From the NCBI GenBank assembly GCA_026120035.1, contig JALRME010000056.1:78083-142082 (forward strand): a stretch of DNA of 64,000 nt. The letters run 5' to 3'. The stretch comes from Coleophoma eucalyptorum (lineage: Eukaryota > Ascomycota > Leotiomycetes > Helotiales > Dermateaceae). The position numbers and the translations under genes are program-made. This document shows, piece by piece, positions 12,085-25,119 of this stretch (position 1 is its first letter; every line of letters starts with the position of its first letter). A model generated the notes under the pieces. That model did not search any database. It was not told the DNA's origin and worked only from the letters and a program-made list of their open reading frames with translations.

Positions 12085-13690
12085 AAATATGCCTTAGCAA
12101 GTGGAGCTAGTAACCCAAGCTATGTAATTAGCCCAACATTAAATTACGTCAACCCTAGGTACAATAAAAGGAATCAGGCACTTGAGGACGAACTAGAACT
12201 TTTCCAAAAGTCGTGGAATCGCACAATTATTCTTATGAATGAACTTATGTATCAAATATGCTTTATAGTGTATAATCTCATTACAGTTAAAGCCAGTATA
12301 GCAAGAGCGGAAAATGTTTGGCTGGCATTTTGGTGTATCTATGAAAAGTTGCCTGGGATGCATCCTCCGCAGATCTACTTATTAATGGCCATCATATTGT
12401 TCAGGCCCTCAGCGTCAAGAAAAGACTGTTGAAGTGATGTTGGCACATGTTTGGGTCCATACTGAAAATAATTCTAGGTGAAATCGTAATTTGAACCACC
12501 GTAGAGGTTCTGAGATTTAGATCAAGTTAAAACTTATGTGCTCGTTCGCTCTTTCGCTTCTTGACAGCGTATACTTACTTTGAGGAGATATAGACTTATT
12601 GAGAAACGTTTTGTCCCAGATGACAAGTTTACAAAAAGTTGTCTTCATTATGCTCGAGTTCCTGTTGACATATATAGGTCATTTTCGTTAAATACCTGGG
12701 TACAATAAGAATGGAGACTATCGTACGTTTGGATATCCACAAGGGCTGGGGTTAATAAATTTTGAATCTTTGTGGCTATTTCCGCTATATGGGTTGGGGC
12801 AGGCTCCAGTGGAAGCATTAGAGTGAGAAGCTATACCTGGTCCTGTTCCAGCGTAGTTTTGAGATTATTGTGCTTGTACAGACGAAGAGTCATGCACGAA
12901 AGTGAAAGCAGAAGCTGAAGAGTGTTTGTGAAGTATCACTAGGCCTTGCCACAACCGCAAGGGGGCCGGTTTCTAAAGCGGCGGAAGAGTGGGAGCCCGC
13001 AGTTTTGCTAGTAGGGGTGCCAGATCGTGTGCTCTCCCCCATGATTAACGACCATAAGGCTCTCTCGCCAATCAGTTCTCACCGTACATAGTTAATAAGC
13101 GACGCCGTTATCAAGATAAGAAAGGTCCTAGCCGATAGTACGCTTGATATCGTACTTCCTTCCTTGGATAAATGGGATTCTAGAGGCATGTCTATACAGG
13201 GTGCAAGGGTGGTATTGCAGGGAAGTCGACCTGCAATAGCATGTATATCGGCTGAATATGCCAGTTTGTTAACCTTCGTTGACAGGGATCTCGTCTGCAA
13301 CTGGCACGTTGCAAACAACCTGCATTGAAATCGTACATGTTTTCTCCCTGTTCCCAACCCACTTATCGCCTGAGCTTTCTATCCATCTCACGGCTCCACC
13401 TCCGAAGGTTACACGCTTCGAAGTATAGTTGAGCAAGGATTGAGATAGAGGCAATCAGACATGGAAAAGCATTGAAAAAGGGTAGGCTTATCAGCTAGCT
13501 CGGATATGCTGCTCTTATCACAAAATTAATACGAGTATGGACTTTCCCAGCTATAAAACCACCGACAGAACTTCTCTGATTAGATGCTCGTGGTTCAACC
13601 AGCTCTGAAGTATTATCCTACTGTGGATACTTCAGTTTCATTTTGGTTTTCTTCAAAAGCATACCTCCTGTCGTCGATTCCCATCATAGG
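12085..13690. other. Intergenic region upstream of the OPT gene
   Basis: 1.6 kb with no supported gene. A TATA-like CTATAAAA lies at 13551, 140 bp before the OPT start codon, followed by a CT/AT-rich leader. A GC-rich patch around 12960-13000 holds several CCG/CGG triplets. The minus-strand open frames at 13079-13357 and 13269-13454 show no family features. Confidence 0.5.
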
Positions 13691-16600
13691 ATGAGCGAAA
13701 AATATGCCATCGACGACAAAGTCGTCAATGTCAATGAGAAAAGGGTCGATAGATACGATTCTTCTCCAGCACCTAGTGACCGCTGGATAGCCCCGGAAGA
13801 GTGGCTAGAGCGTCTCGTTGCAGACTACTCTGGTCAGCATGGCGGCAACAGCGAGACACTGCCTCCTGGCACCGATCCGAATCGCATGGCTACCTCAGTT
13901 CTAACCTTCAGCGAAGAAGATTCGGTCAAAATTCTCGAGGCTTTCATTATACATCATTCTGACGACTATTCTATCGACCGCAAGCTTTTGGCCCGTGCTG
14001 CGGAGTTGGTCAAAGGTCACACTGCTTGTGACATGGAGGAAGGAGAATGGGCATATCAAACCTGCAAGACTGCAGGGCTGATAAACAACTGGTCTCCATA
14101 CGCCGAAGTCCGAGCCGTTACCGTCCCATACGATGACCCCGACGAGCCATGTGAAACTTTCCGAGCCTATATTATTGGCATGTTTTGGGTTTGTGTCGCT
14201 ACGGCTGTCAATACATGTGAGCTTTTCTTGGCATAATATTATCTTTAATTTATTAACATCTGCCAGTCTTCAGTCCTCGTCAACCTGGTATCTCCATCCC
14301 TGGTGGCCTCATCCAGTTGTTTTGTGTGCCTATGGGCCGTGGCTTGGCTTATATACTTCCAGATTGGGGCTTTTCACTTTGGGGAACACGCTATACGTTG
14401 AATCCGGGACCATGGTCTGCAAAAGAACAGCTCCTAGCTACGATCATCTCACAAGCTGACACTATTGGTAACTTCACTGGCCTATTGGATATGAGGCTGC
14501 CCGCATTTTTTGGTCAAAGGTGGGTAGGTTATGGCTTTTGCATTGTGCTTGCTTTCGCAAATCAGATTTATGGTCTTGGTGCAGCAGGCATTCTGCGCCG
14601 TCTCTCTGTCTATCCACAGCAAGCTGTGTGGCCAGCAGTCCTTCCAACTCTCGCCTTGAATCGAACTCTCATATATTCCGATAACCAGCGTGAAGTTATT
14701 AATGGGTGGAAGATGACACGTTATATCTGTTTCGCTCTTTTCACTGGCATCTTTATCGTGTACTACTGGCTCCCAAACGAATTTTTCGAGGCAATTCGTC
14801 TATTCAACTGGATGACTTGGATCGCCCCAAAGAACTTTGTATGCTTTATCCTAACTGCTTATAGTCTTTAATCATTTCTAACTCATTTTATAGAATCTAG
14901 CAGTAATTACCGGTTCCTACGGTGGCATGGGTTATAATCCTTGGTCCTCATTTGATCCTAACACTTCTGGCTCGAGTACTATGAATTCTCCCTTCTTTGC
15001 GTAAGTCTTCCCTCTAGCTAGCATGTGGATGAAATCAGGTCCTAAAATTACCTTAGTCAGCTCCAGCAATACGTTATGCGTGCCATCTCTGGGATTATTA
15101 TTATCATCATGTACTACTCCAACACTTCTTGGGGCTCCTATATGCCTATCAATTCTAATACGGCTTTTGACAATACTGGAGTTGCCTATAACGTTAGCAA
15201 AGTTCTGACAGCTGAAAACAAGGTCGACATTGATACGTATAAAACGTATGGCCCTCCTTACTACTCAGTGTCTAACCTTTATGTAACTGGTGCTTGCTAC
15301 GTGTACTACACCTTCTCTATTGTTTATGTCTTTATCAGGTACTGGAAGCCTCTTAGGAAGGCTTTTGTTGGTATCGTTGTCAACACCTGGCACCGTCGCT
15401 CCGTCTATACAGGTTTTGAAGATGGTCAAACCCGGATGATGCGAAAATACAAGGAGGTTCCTGAGTGGTGGGTAAGGAACACCTTATCTTATTCCCGTCT
15501 TTTCTCTCTATGCCTTTAACTCAGATCTTCTCTTGTCGCTCTTGCTCCCCTTGCCGTGGCTTATCGTGTCTTATATCGCTGACTTGGTCTTACTAATTGG
15601 TTGATAGTACTCCCTCGTCTTTCTGTTTGGTTTCGTTATCTCTATCGTTGCGGTCGTTGCTTGGCCTACACAAACACCTTGGTGGTCAATTTGCGTAGTC
15701 ACTGGAATAGGTGCTTTGCTTACGATCCCTTGGGTTATTATTGAGTCTATCGCCGCAACTGGTATTTCTACTGGAACCATCTGGCAGGTACTTCCCGGAA
15801 TTATTTGGCCAGGTAATCCTATGGCACAGCTGGTCATCCTTATGCTTGGAGGTGCTTTCGAGGATATGGCAGGATCCTTTACGCAAGACTTGAAATACGC
15901 TCATTACGCAAAACTCCCTCCTCGAGCCGTGTGGCGTGGTACGTTCTCCTCACGAAATAATTATCAGATCATAGTCTAATTCGTGCTTTCAAGGACATAT
16001 CGTCTCGTGCTTTATCAACTGCATCATTTACTGTGCTATCCTTGAAGTTATGGTTATTTACTTTAATCAAGACAGTACCCTTTGTGAATGGAACAACAAA
16101 GAACACATGGTCTGCTCATATGCTAACTCTGTTTACTCCTCAACTATCTCCTTTGGAGCCTTCGGTACCAACAACATGTTTAAGCTATACCCTGTTTTAC
16201 CTTGGTGCTTCTTGATCGGTGCGGTTCTGGGCCTCTTCTGGGTATACTCAGAGAAATGGGTCCCTCGTATTCGGGATGTTTGCAAAGCTCGCATGGAGAG
16301 TGAGAGATTTACGTGGTTTGATGAATATATCTGGAAGCCTGCCGCTACTACTATGGCCTGTCTCCACCCAGCTATTGCACTTTCAGGCGCACAGAGTTGG
16401 TCTGGAAATACCAATCTTACTTATGGAACGTTGGGTATCTACCTTGCCTGGGTTTTCCAATACTATATTAAGCGTCGTTTTACTGCGTGGTGGGGAAAGT
16501 ACGCATATATGATCTTTGCCGGTCTTAATGTTGGTGTGGCTATCTCTGGCCTTATTGTTACCCTCGTGTTTAGTTTTGGTGCGGGTAAGAATACGTCTTT

Positions 16601-16733
16601 CAACTGGTGGGGCAATACAGTTCTTACAGCTGGTGTCGATTATGAACTATACAACAATGAGGTTGCTCTTCAAGCAATTCCAGAAGTTGGTTACTTCGGT
16701 CTACCACCAGACCAGTTCCCTCTTAACTGGTAG
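13691..16733 (+). CDS. OPT-family oligopeptide transporter
   Basis: Proton-coupled importer of small peptides (oligopeptide transporter family) in the plasma membrane. Six exons (13691-14216, 14267-14838, 14894-15000, 15057-15471, 15608-15938, 15994-16733) keep phase and give 896 aa, normal for fungal OPTs. After a ~150-residue hydrophilic N-terminus come the OPT landmarks: SIPGGLIQLFCVPMGRGLAY, ADTIGNFTG, GYNPWSSFDPN, GGAFEDMAGSF, FWVYSEKWVPRI and the terminal NWWGN. The intron at 15001-15056 was chosen because only that acceptor keeps phase. Translation starts at ATG 13691 (MSEKYAIDDK), since the open frame above it has no ATG. Its place beside three glycosidases suggests uptake of peptides from glycoprotein breakdown, which is inference. 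Glutathione or siderophore-type OPT substrates remain possible. Confidence 0.9.
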
Positions 16734-18106
16734 AAGTAGCACTGTAGATCGAGTCTTCTAAGTCCGTAGATAGTTTTAGCAATTTGTTAGTGCTAGAAGT
16801 GAGCAATTTTAAATTTTAAATTTTGATTCCATTAGTCTATATAATATTCCACTTGCCTCAATTTATTAGTTCATTTATAAGAGAGTCTAGTTTTCTTTAG
16901 AGGTCATGCTTTCTAGTTCATAGCTGCTATATTAGTAGAGACCTATTATATAAATAACTCTACCTTTCGATTTCCGTAAGGACAGTAAGATAGCTAGACC
17001 TCTATACTTAGTAGTCCAGAGGTAGAACAAACCTACTTTATCTTCCTTAACATTTTGTTACTCCCCTTAGCATAAAATGGTGGAGTGTAGGCTTCTTTGG
17101 TATAATGTGAGGTAGGGGCTTAAGGAACTATACAAATTCCCCTTGTAGTACGACTACTACAAGTAATAAGGCACTGATAAATAGTAGAAGTGCTGTGGTA
17201 GGATATAGGTTGGTGTGTAACTAGAGTACATAGTAATAGGAAAGACAAATGCAAAAACTAATGGAGCTTATGTAGTTAGGCAAGAAGCCTCAATTCAACA
17301 GGCCAAAAGAATGTTTTGAAGTATATACCTTAGTGCTTTCCAAAGACAAGGGTAATTAAAAAGAAACAAGAATTTTAAGTTGATGTCGTTTAGGGCACGT
17401 TCGTCCCCTCTTGAGTTGATTTTCTCCTCGATGGTCCAGATGAATAGCAATGTGATTGTTAAAAGTATGCTTTGACTTGTCCTCCTGTTCTCACTTTTCT
17501 TCTTCTCCTTTTTTCACACTTCCTGCATTTCAGGCCTGGTGCATACCTCCCTAGATAAGGTCGTGTAACTCCGCCTTGTCACAGTATATAGTATTTTAGG
17601 TAATTCTTATTCTTTTTAATAAATGTAAGATTGAAAGGATGTTGTGCCCCTCTCATAATCATAGTCTCATAACTAATAATATAATCTCGCCAGCCATACC
17701 TAGCCCAACTCTACTTTCCTTTGGCCGAGACAACAGAGCCTAAAAATTACTTGAACTTGAGAGCTTTCGCAGCGCAATGAAGAATCTGCTACGTTCTTCA
17801 TTTTTTCATGCTTTCCAGTTTGGGATGACAGGCTGCTCAAAATTTCGAGATTTTCTTAAGTCTTTATTGGCGACTCTAGACACTGACCATGATCAAGAGG
17901 TCATGAGGAATATATAATTCAGATATTTCAGTAAGACATAGTATGTACTTCTATGTCAAAGTTCTCCCCGGCCGATAAAAGACCCCTGGAAAGGAATCAC
18001 TATCCGCGGCCAGCTTTCGTTAAGATTACCTATGATTTCGAGATATTGATCTATTGCAGGATTAGCGAATGAGTCGTCCATTTATTTAATAATTTTTGGT
18101 TTTTAT
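16734..18106. other. AT-rich intergenic region
   Basis: Convergent 3' flanks of the OPT (+) and Zn2Cys6 (-) genes. The part around 16800-17330 is rich in TA and TAG and has no coding sense, so it may be an old mutated repeat. It holds a perfect 9-bp-stem hairpin with a 4-nt loop at 17142-17163. No gene supported. Confidence 0.5.
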
Positions 18107-19652
18107 TCACATACTTGCCACTTTCCACCTCTTGGTAAACTCTGTGAGTATACTTTTCAGAGAATCGAGATGTCGCTTGTGGACTGGATCACCAGTCTGC
18201 CTCCAGAGGCGGTACTGTACAATTGCTGATTGACAGAGAGAGTAAGGGAGATACGGTGAGTGTATCTCAAACGGGTAATTTTCCTCTCGGTCATTATACG
18301 CTGCTTCTGCGAAAGTGATAGCGCGTAGTGACGTTTTTTCTATGGACTGCAAGATTCGCTGTTTCTCTGTGATGTCGTTCGTGCCATTGAGTAAAAACTC
18401 ATAGAGAGTGAAGAGAGCACTGTATTCATTAGTATCCGAAACACTGCTTACATTTGTATACCGGAAGATAGATTGCGACGGACCTGTTACACACTCCAAA
18501 CGCTCCACAGTATTTGCCTATCCTCAGCTCTTCATTCGCGAGTAGGGGCAGATAAGCTCCCAGTGTGCGCTCGAGCTGAGCAGCTTCTTCCGCATTGAAG
18601 TCAGGATCTAATGTTGGCTCGAAGACGTGTCGTACAACTCGTCCTACAAGATGTGATATCTGGCACTCCCGTGCCATTTGCCCAACAGTGATGTTAAACG
18701 GGGTATCGAGAGAGGGGGGTGCAGCAATGAGACCTTCAAGATCAGTTGCAACGGAAGCTTCTGACCATATAAGGTCTTCTATAGGAAGTGGATCTGCTCG
18801 TTCCGGATCTTCCATTACAAAACAGGCATCTCCATTACAAAGGCTGATGAACTTTTCCATGGTGATGATTGCCCACCACGTTCGCTTTTGCTCCTCCATG
18901 ACCACCTTGTCACCTGCAGCATCGATATTACGCCATTTCTTCCTGTGGAGACCAAGAGCGCGTGCTATTCGTGCACACGCGGCAACTGAGATGTATGCCG
19001 CTGTATGAAGTGCGTGACCCATCTCGTAAAAAGTAACAAGTACTCTACTGTGCAGAAGATCAAGAGATAAACCGTTTGTCGTTTCGAGCAAGCTGATCAG
19101 ATTCTTCACATCATAGTAGAGCGGTGACTGCATGCTACCAATCTTTCCCATTGGCATTTGCTGGATAAGGAGAATGGTTAAACATAGCGTGGCAAAGTCG
19201 GCGCGTGGTGTAGTCGTCAGAGCTCCAAGGTTTATGTCAAATCTGAGTTTGGATATTGCTGAAATTCGTTGATGCGTACCAGTAAAGAATTCATTTGACA
19301 TGATAGAGATTTTCTCTAGTGAGCCGAAAGTTCGCATTACCAAACTTACTGTAGACTGCTGGAGGGTTTCATGGCTGGTAGTATCAACACCGGGGGACAA
19401 ATCAACGAAGGGGAGGCGAGGAAGCTGCAGTGTCTCCAACTGGGTATGCCCACTCCGAGACACATTGACAAAATGGGTCTGAATGTTGTCTTCTGTATAA
19501 ACACAGTCTCTGCCTAGACTGAAGGAGGGTTCGTCATACCAAATTCTAAGCACCCGGGGTATCTTGAGCACATACCGCAGACAGTTTGCGCACGATGGCC
19601 TATCCTTGCTGCATTTCCGTTTTCCCCGCTTGCAGGAAGTGCATGCATTCAT
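18107..19652 (-). CDS. Zn(II)2Cys6 transcription factor
   Basis: Fungal binuclear-zinc DNA-binding regulator with a middle homology region. Exons 19652-19576, 19509-18484 and 18419-18107 keep phase (471 aa). The N-terminus is the zinc cluster: CTSCKRGKRKCSKDRPSC then ANC. The last cysteine comes from exon 2 (RDCVY) after intron 19510-19575. With that splice the final spacing is C-x2-C rather than the usual C-x6-9-C, so the exact acceptor may differ. The body contains the Fungal_trans-type segment (AACARIARALGLHR, EEQKRTWWAIITMEKFISL). The second intron (18420-18483) has a textbook TACTAAT branch. It lies between the OPT and MFS genes and is a candidate regulator of the glycosidase/transport block. 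Its target is unknown. Confidence 0.8.
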
Positions 19653-20356
19653 TGTTCTCGAGTAGACCTTCGATGGGCGCCCAAGAATTGGAGTGGTTCT
19701 AGGCGCGCACTGCTGACAATTAGATCAGGTCTGTGAGAAGGATGGCTTATTTAGCCGACGGAAGATGGCAGGGCGATATATATGAGGACGAGGGGTAACC
19801 TGGTCCGCTGGCTAAACCTAAACTAGCATAGATCCAGAGATCACATGTTTTATAAGCGTAATGTTAATCAGTTCAAATGAACAAACACTTCAGTTATTTC
19901 GAATTCGGAAACTAAACTGGACCTTGTAAGTTGCACCAGTGACTGAGATGACACTATTCACAGACAATTGAAAATTTTGACCGAGAAGCAAAAGTTTAAA
20001 TATAAGAATAAAATCCTATAAATTTAAGTGTCGGTATACAATTCTCAGGTCACACGAGACCTAGTCACATGTCATAGTATAGTCACATAGAGAGTACTCT
20101 AAAAAAGGACTTGAGATTGCAAGTAGATTAAGCAAAAGTTATATAGTAGTACAAATTATCATACCATCCGCCATTTTAAAATCTCTGATCTGTAAGATTG
20201 TTGTATATATCCTCTATATTATGCTTCTGATCCTCGTATAAGTCTATATTATTTTCCTAAGTCCTTAAATAAGTCTCCAATAGCTACAATACCTCTAATA
20301 AAATCTTGGGTCCACTTTGCAGTGTAACAGGAAGCACGCTCATACAAGAGACCGTC
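19653..20356. other. Intergenic AT-rich stretch
   Basis: 700 bp holding the promoter of the minus-strand Zn2Cys6 gene (19653 onward) and the 3' flank of the minus-strand MFS gene. About 19960-20300 is very AT-rich and TA-rich with no open frame, and may be a degraded repeat. Nothing else seen. Confidence 0.5.
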
Positions 20357-22349
20357 TTATGCTTGCGGCTTGGGAGCATACCTGCTTATCTTCCGAATTT
20401 GGGCACCTTTAAAGTAGAAGATGACTGGTACTGGTGCAAGCAAAGATGCAAAACAGCCTAGTAAGGTTAATGCCCACTCAATTCCAAGGCTATCAAACAT
20501 GGAGGATGCAAATAGAGGAAATATTGCTCCAAACAACGACCGCAGAAATGTATTTGCGGCTACAGCAGATGCCGCAAGCTACTTGACTATTAGCAATCCT
20601 CTTTAATCAATGAAGACTCAATACAAACCATTAGATATGAATCAATCAAATAGTTGAATGTCTGTAAGAACACCATCGATATTCCATGCCCAGTCACAAC
20701 TCCACCAATAGTAGGCACAATCCAGTGAACTTCCTTCCTATAACCAGACCAACCGAGCCAGAAGAGCCCACCAGCGAAGAGTATGGCTCCATACATGGCC
20801 TCGATCATACGCCATTCGGGAACTGGCACGTTATTATGAGCCTTAAGTTTTCGTATGTATGCTTTTTGGCGGAACAAAATCATGATTAACCCCGTGATGG
20901 CGCAACCAAGAACAGCGCCCAACTCAGGTAACCCACTGACGCCAGGGTTCATTCCATAGACACCTTGAAATATTTTTGAATAGGCAGTCAGAAAGAGATA
21001 AAGAAGACCGTAGATAAATGCTGCATAGATGCTAGACCATTCACTGTCAGTGGTTGCATAATACAGAGAATACAAGCAAACATTACGCACCTCATAAGGA
21101 GAACAATAGGTTCAACAGCGAGCATAAGGAGCGGTCGTGTCAAGTTGCGCTCGACTATTGCCCTCAGGTCGACCTCAGTCTCTTCTAACTTCGCATGAAT
21201 TGCCCAATTCCTGGTAGCTTGACGTAATTTGCTCGCCTTGTTAACCAGTATAACTGGCGCGTAGGTTTCGTACAGAAGGAAGAAGTTTGCAACTGCTGCT
21301 GCAGAAGCCAGAATGCCGGAGAGGTACATTGTCCAGCGCCAACCGAGATTGCTCGTCACAATGAAGCCACCAATAAAAGGCCCCACCATAGGCCCTATGA
21401 AAACGGAGAGTGTAAAAACTGTTACCTATGCGACTATCAGTGGGCCATCCTCTCATAAGTTGAAAGTGATCAATGGGATCCTACCGCGAAACCACGGGTC
21501 TCGTTGTCGAATAAGTCTACAAAGACTCCTCCACTTACAGCTAGTGGGCTAGTACCAAAGAACCCTGCGAAAAAGCGATTAATCAAGATACTTTGGAGGT
21601 CTTTGGATACAGCTGTAGCAAAGTGGAAAATGGCGGTTCCAAACGCTGCAACGACAAGTGGAAGTCGACGCCCTTTGACTTCAGAGAGCGGACCCCATAG
21701 AACCGGTCTGTATTTAATTGAGCCATGACTCCTATTAAATCATTTCTAGGAGGAGAAACCTACCCAAAAGAGAACCCAAGGACGTATAAGGTCACTCCCA
21801 AGATAGCCACTTCGGTATCTACACCATAGTCTCTGGCAATGGTTTTGATCGCAGGGGAGTAGACGCCGCTCGCGAAAGTAGTGATGAATGTGGTACTACT
21901 CAAAATCGCCATTATGATCACTCTATACTTGTGAGCTTAGCCATCCAATCCAATTCCTGCTATAGTTATCGTGATAGTACTGACTTGGTAGACATTGGCC
22001 AATTTTGCGGGTGTGTTGGATCATCTGGTCCATCAAACTCAACCACATACTCCGACTCCTGTCCAGACAGCTCTGGCGGATAGGGCTTGCCTCCACCCAT
22101 TTTTGATAATGCCAGTATGGCTCGTTCGTCTTTCGGTTTGAGGCCAAGAATACGGCTATGTTGACTTTCATAAGTTGTCCTCCTAGTCAGGGCGCGCTCG
22201 ATGTCTTCCTGCTCGTTCTCTGCGTTGTTGCTTTCCTTAGGCGCAGATGGTGCTGACCGGGAATCTGCTATCTCCAGGGGTTCTTGTAACTCGTGTTCTG
22301 AGCGACTTCGACCGTTGAACAGACTGCCCAGTTCGCTTTCTTTCTCCAT
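20357..22349 (-). CDS. MFS drug/polyamine-type transporter (DHA1, TPO-like)
   Basis: Twelve-helix proton antiporter expected to export drugs, polyamines or metabolites at the plasma membrane. Six exons (22349-21981, 21927-21764, 21707-21485, 21425-21091, 21031-20629, 20578-20357) keep phase and give 571 aa. A long acidic N-terminus ends in [10 protein letters not shown], which marks the DHA1 class. Helix landmarks follow: [60 protein letters not shown] and NYLIDSYLM. The last exon ([14 protein letters not shown]..) completes the C-terminus after a 50-bp intron, so the protein is not truncated. It sits with a second MFS gene (23231-25119), both on the minus strand. Confidence 0.88.
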
Positions 22350-23230
22350 AATGATCTTAAAAGAAGGGTCCGTGCCAATTGCAGTATTATCAACTTATTC
22401 GACTCTGACTGGCACCACAAGAAATTTTGAAATTTAAACCGAACTTGAGTCAAATCTGAAATCTTGAGGAAAACATCATTTTTTGGACGAGCAGTTTTAT
22501 ATCCAAAGCGGCGTGTTATCGCCGAACGCTGAAACTTAATTAGGGAAATTGATTAGGTCAACAAGAAGAGCAAACGAACGTACATGCCGAAACTCCCAGT
22601 CTAATAAGCATGCTGATAAATTTGGTAGAATGTGTGTTGTGCCTACGCCACTGGACAGCAACCCTCTCGTGAGTCGTCAATTGCACAACCAAAGCCGTCA
22701 AAACTACCGAATGCTTGTTTGTGCTGGTCGGAAATGCGGGTGCGGTGCGGACAGGGGTCGAGTCTTGGTCCGCCGCCACAGATTCAAGGACTAAGATGAC
22801 GCAACCCGCAGTGGTCGGCAAGAACTGCCGTTTCCGGTAACTGTGATTATATGCATTTATTGTGATCTATAATATAATTATTTTTTCAGTTGCTCAAGGT
22901 ACGCTGTTTGCTGCCACAGGTCGGAATACACGAGGTTAGAGAGCCCAAGGCTCTATTCAGAGATTGGACATGAAAACCCCGGAATTTAAGATTTCGAAAT
23001 CTGATGGAAGTACTATACTAAAATGTCAAAAAAAAAAAAAATTTACATCGAATCAAAATACAGACATTCTAATTTTTTCTATATTTCCCGCGCTCCAAGC
23101 ACTTCTAAGTTCCCGAACCAATTATCATTATTACAGCTTTTCAATTCCACATGAAAAAAAAAAGAGAAAGACAAAAGAAATTGAACACTCCTAGTTAAAC
23201 CTCATCAAAACCTCCCAATAACCTCGCTGC
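22350..23230. other. Intergenic region between two MFS genes
   Basis: Holds the promoter of the minus-strand MFS gene starting at 22349 and the 3' flank of the next. It contains poly(A)-type tracts near 23026-23041 and 23153-23164. Short open frames on both strands show no domain features. Confidence 0.5.
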
Positions 23231-25119
23231 CTAGCTCTCCGCAAACTTTGATCTAGCACGGAGCTTCTTGCCAAAAATGTAGATAGCAATGGTTCCGAAA
23301 ACACCGGCCACACTCAAACCTGCTAGGAGCGTTACGCCCTTATGCACACCCAAGTTAATGAACAGCGGTCTCGCAAAGACAACGCTAGCGCCGGCTGTTC
23401 CCGATCTCCATATACTGTTGCCAGCGAACAAGCTCGCAGCATATTTTGGGTATGAAAATGGAATATAAACAAACAGGGACTGCATCGTCCAGAAATGCCC
23501 TATGACGAAAATTCCAACACCAACAAGTGGAACAGACCAGTGTATATTTGAGTTGGCTGTCCACGCGAACATGAACAAACCCACGGGTAGTAGGAATGAG
23601 CCGATCACTGCGGGGACGAGACGGTGCTCTTGTTCGCGGAATCCGTTCTTGAGATTGTCAGGGACCATGTAGAAGTAGAGGTAGGCGAAATAACCGAGCA
23701 GCGCAATTATAACACCGATGGAACATGAGAGAAAGGCGAGGCCGGTTTGGCCGAGGTTGAAGTCATAGAATGGCGGAAACACCAGAGGAAAGACTTCGAA
23801 GAAGGTATAGAAAACTGGTTATTGTTAGCACTCGATTTTCAAGGAAGCTCAACCAAGTAACTCACCTCCGTAGAAGTAACCAGTGTAGAGATTAACAAAG
23901 AAGATCGACGGATCCTTGAACATAATCTCCATCGGTCGAACCAACGCAGAGAACAGAATCTCCCTGGCCGTCATATTACTTTGATCAATCTCACTTTGCG
24001 ATTGCAACCTCTTGTCGCCCATCAACTTACGTAGTCGCCGTGCCCGTCTTAACAAGATGGTCGCCTCAGAAGTCTCAGGCATAAGAGTGAGCAGAACAAG
24101 CAACACTGGAGAAGACAACCACACGACCTCCCACATGGGCCACCTCCAACCCTTGGCCATCGCTGCAAAGCCACCAATCAATGGACCAAATGCAGGTCCA
24201 CACCAAGCGGAAAGAACCCACCATGAGAGGCCATAGGGAACGTATATGAGGGGGAACATGTCGCCTATAGTTGCACCACCATTTGCAAGGGCGGGACTGC
24301 CAAAGAAGCCTAAGAAAAATCGGAGAGCGAGAAAGCCTCCAAAGCTGCTGGTTGTAGCAGTGGGGAAGGAAAGGACCCAGAATACGATAAATGTGAGGTC
24401 TGTCAGAATGTTGTTAGTCTGTAATTATAATTTAGAATATCGAAGCGCTTACAATATACTGGATTTCTCCCAATTGCAGGAATCTCAGTCAGTGGGCTAA
24501 AAAGCAGGTCCCCAACGCCATATGCCAGGACGTAAAGTGATAAGCCCAAGGATGCCGCAACAGGACTGATGCCAAACTTTTCTATAACACCACTTTCAGA
24601 GGCAGCATAGATTGGACCAGCACAGTACACGGTCCAAGTATAGAAGCAGAGGATGAAGACGATGAAGTTCTTCTTGAATGATGACCAGTTTTGGGGGTTT
24701 GCAGGGTCGTCAGTAGTGTACCAGTCTACGAGAATAGTACCATCGGATGTTTTCTGGACAGCGAGTGGGACAGATTTGGTGCGGTCGAGTTCCAGTTCAG
24801 CACGCATACGTTCGGTGCTGTACGGCGCGGTGCGGACGCTTGCCACTGTCATGACTTGCTCGAGAGCTTCCAAGTCGGTATCTTCATTTGCTGGGCTTCC
24901 GGGACGGTGACTATCATCATCGTCCTCTTCAAGGCAGTCGGGAGTAGCGTTAGAAGGCTGATGATGCTGTTGCTTGAACTCTGTTTCATTTTTGAGCAGC
25001 AGGCGGTACTGAGCTGGGAGCTCAAACTCAGGTAACTCTTCAGGATAACGAAGTAATTTATTTCGCGAAATAAATCGGATTGCCTGGCCCAAAGGGGCTT
25101 CTCTGATAATTTCAAGCAT
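23231..25119 (-). CDS. MFS multidrug transporter (DHA1, FLR1/caffeine-resistance-like)
   Basis: Major facilitator exporter of the Flr1-like group, plasma membrane. Exons 25119-24453, 24399-23866 and 23814-23231 keep phase and give 594 aa, the normal size. The ~190-residue hydrophilic N-terminus ends in DDPANPQNWSSFKKN. Transmembrane landmarks include GISPVAASLGLSLYVLAYG, LFSPLTEIPAIGRNP, GFFGSPALANGGATIGDM joined across the first intron, GPAFGPLIGGFAAMAKGWRWP, and YKNGF-type charged loops. Translation starts at ATG 25119 (MLEIIREAPLG), which matches the usual start of Flr1-like proteins. Neighbouring MFS gene downstream on the same strand. Substrate not predictable. Confidence 0.9.

Noticed and set aside
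20590..20630. C-terminally truncated MFS protein ending ..KEDC
   Set aside because: A phase-0 intron (20579-20628) leads to a normal last exon ending at 20357.
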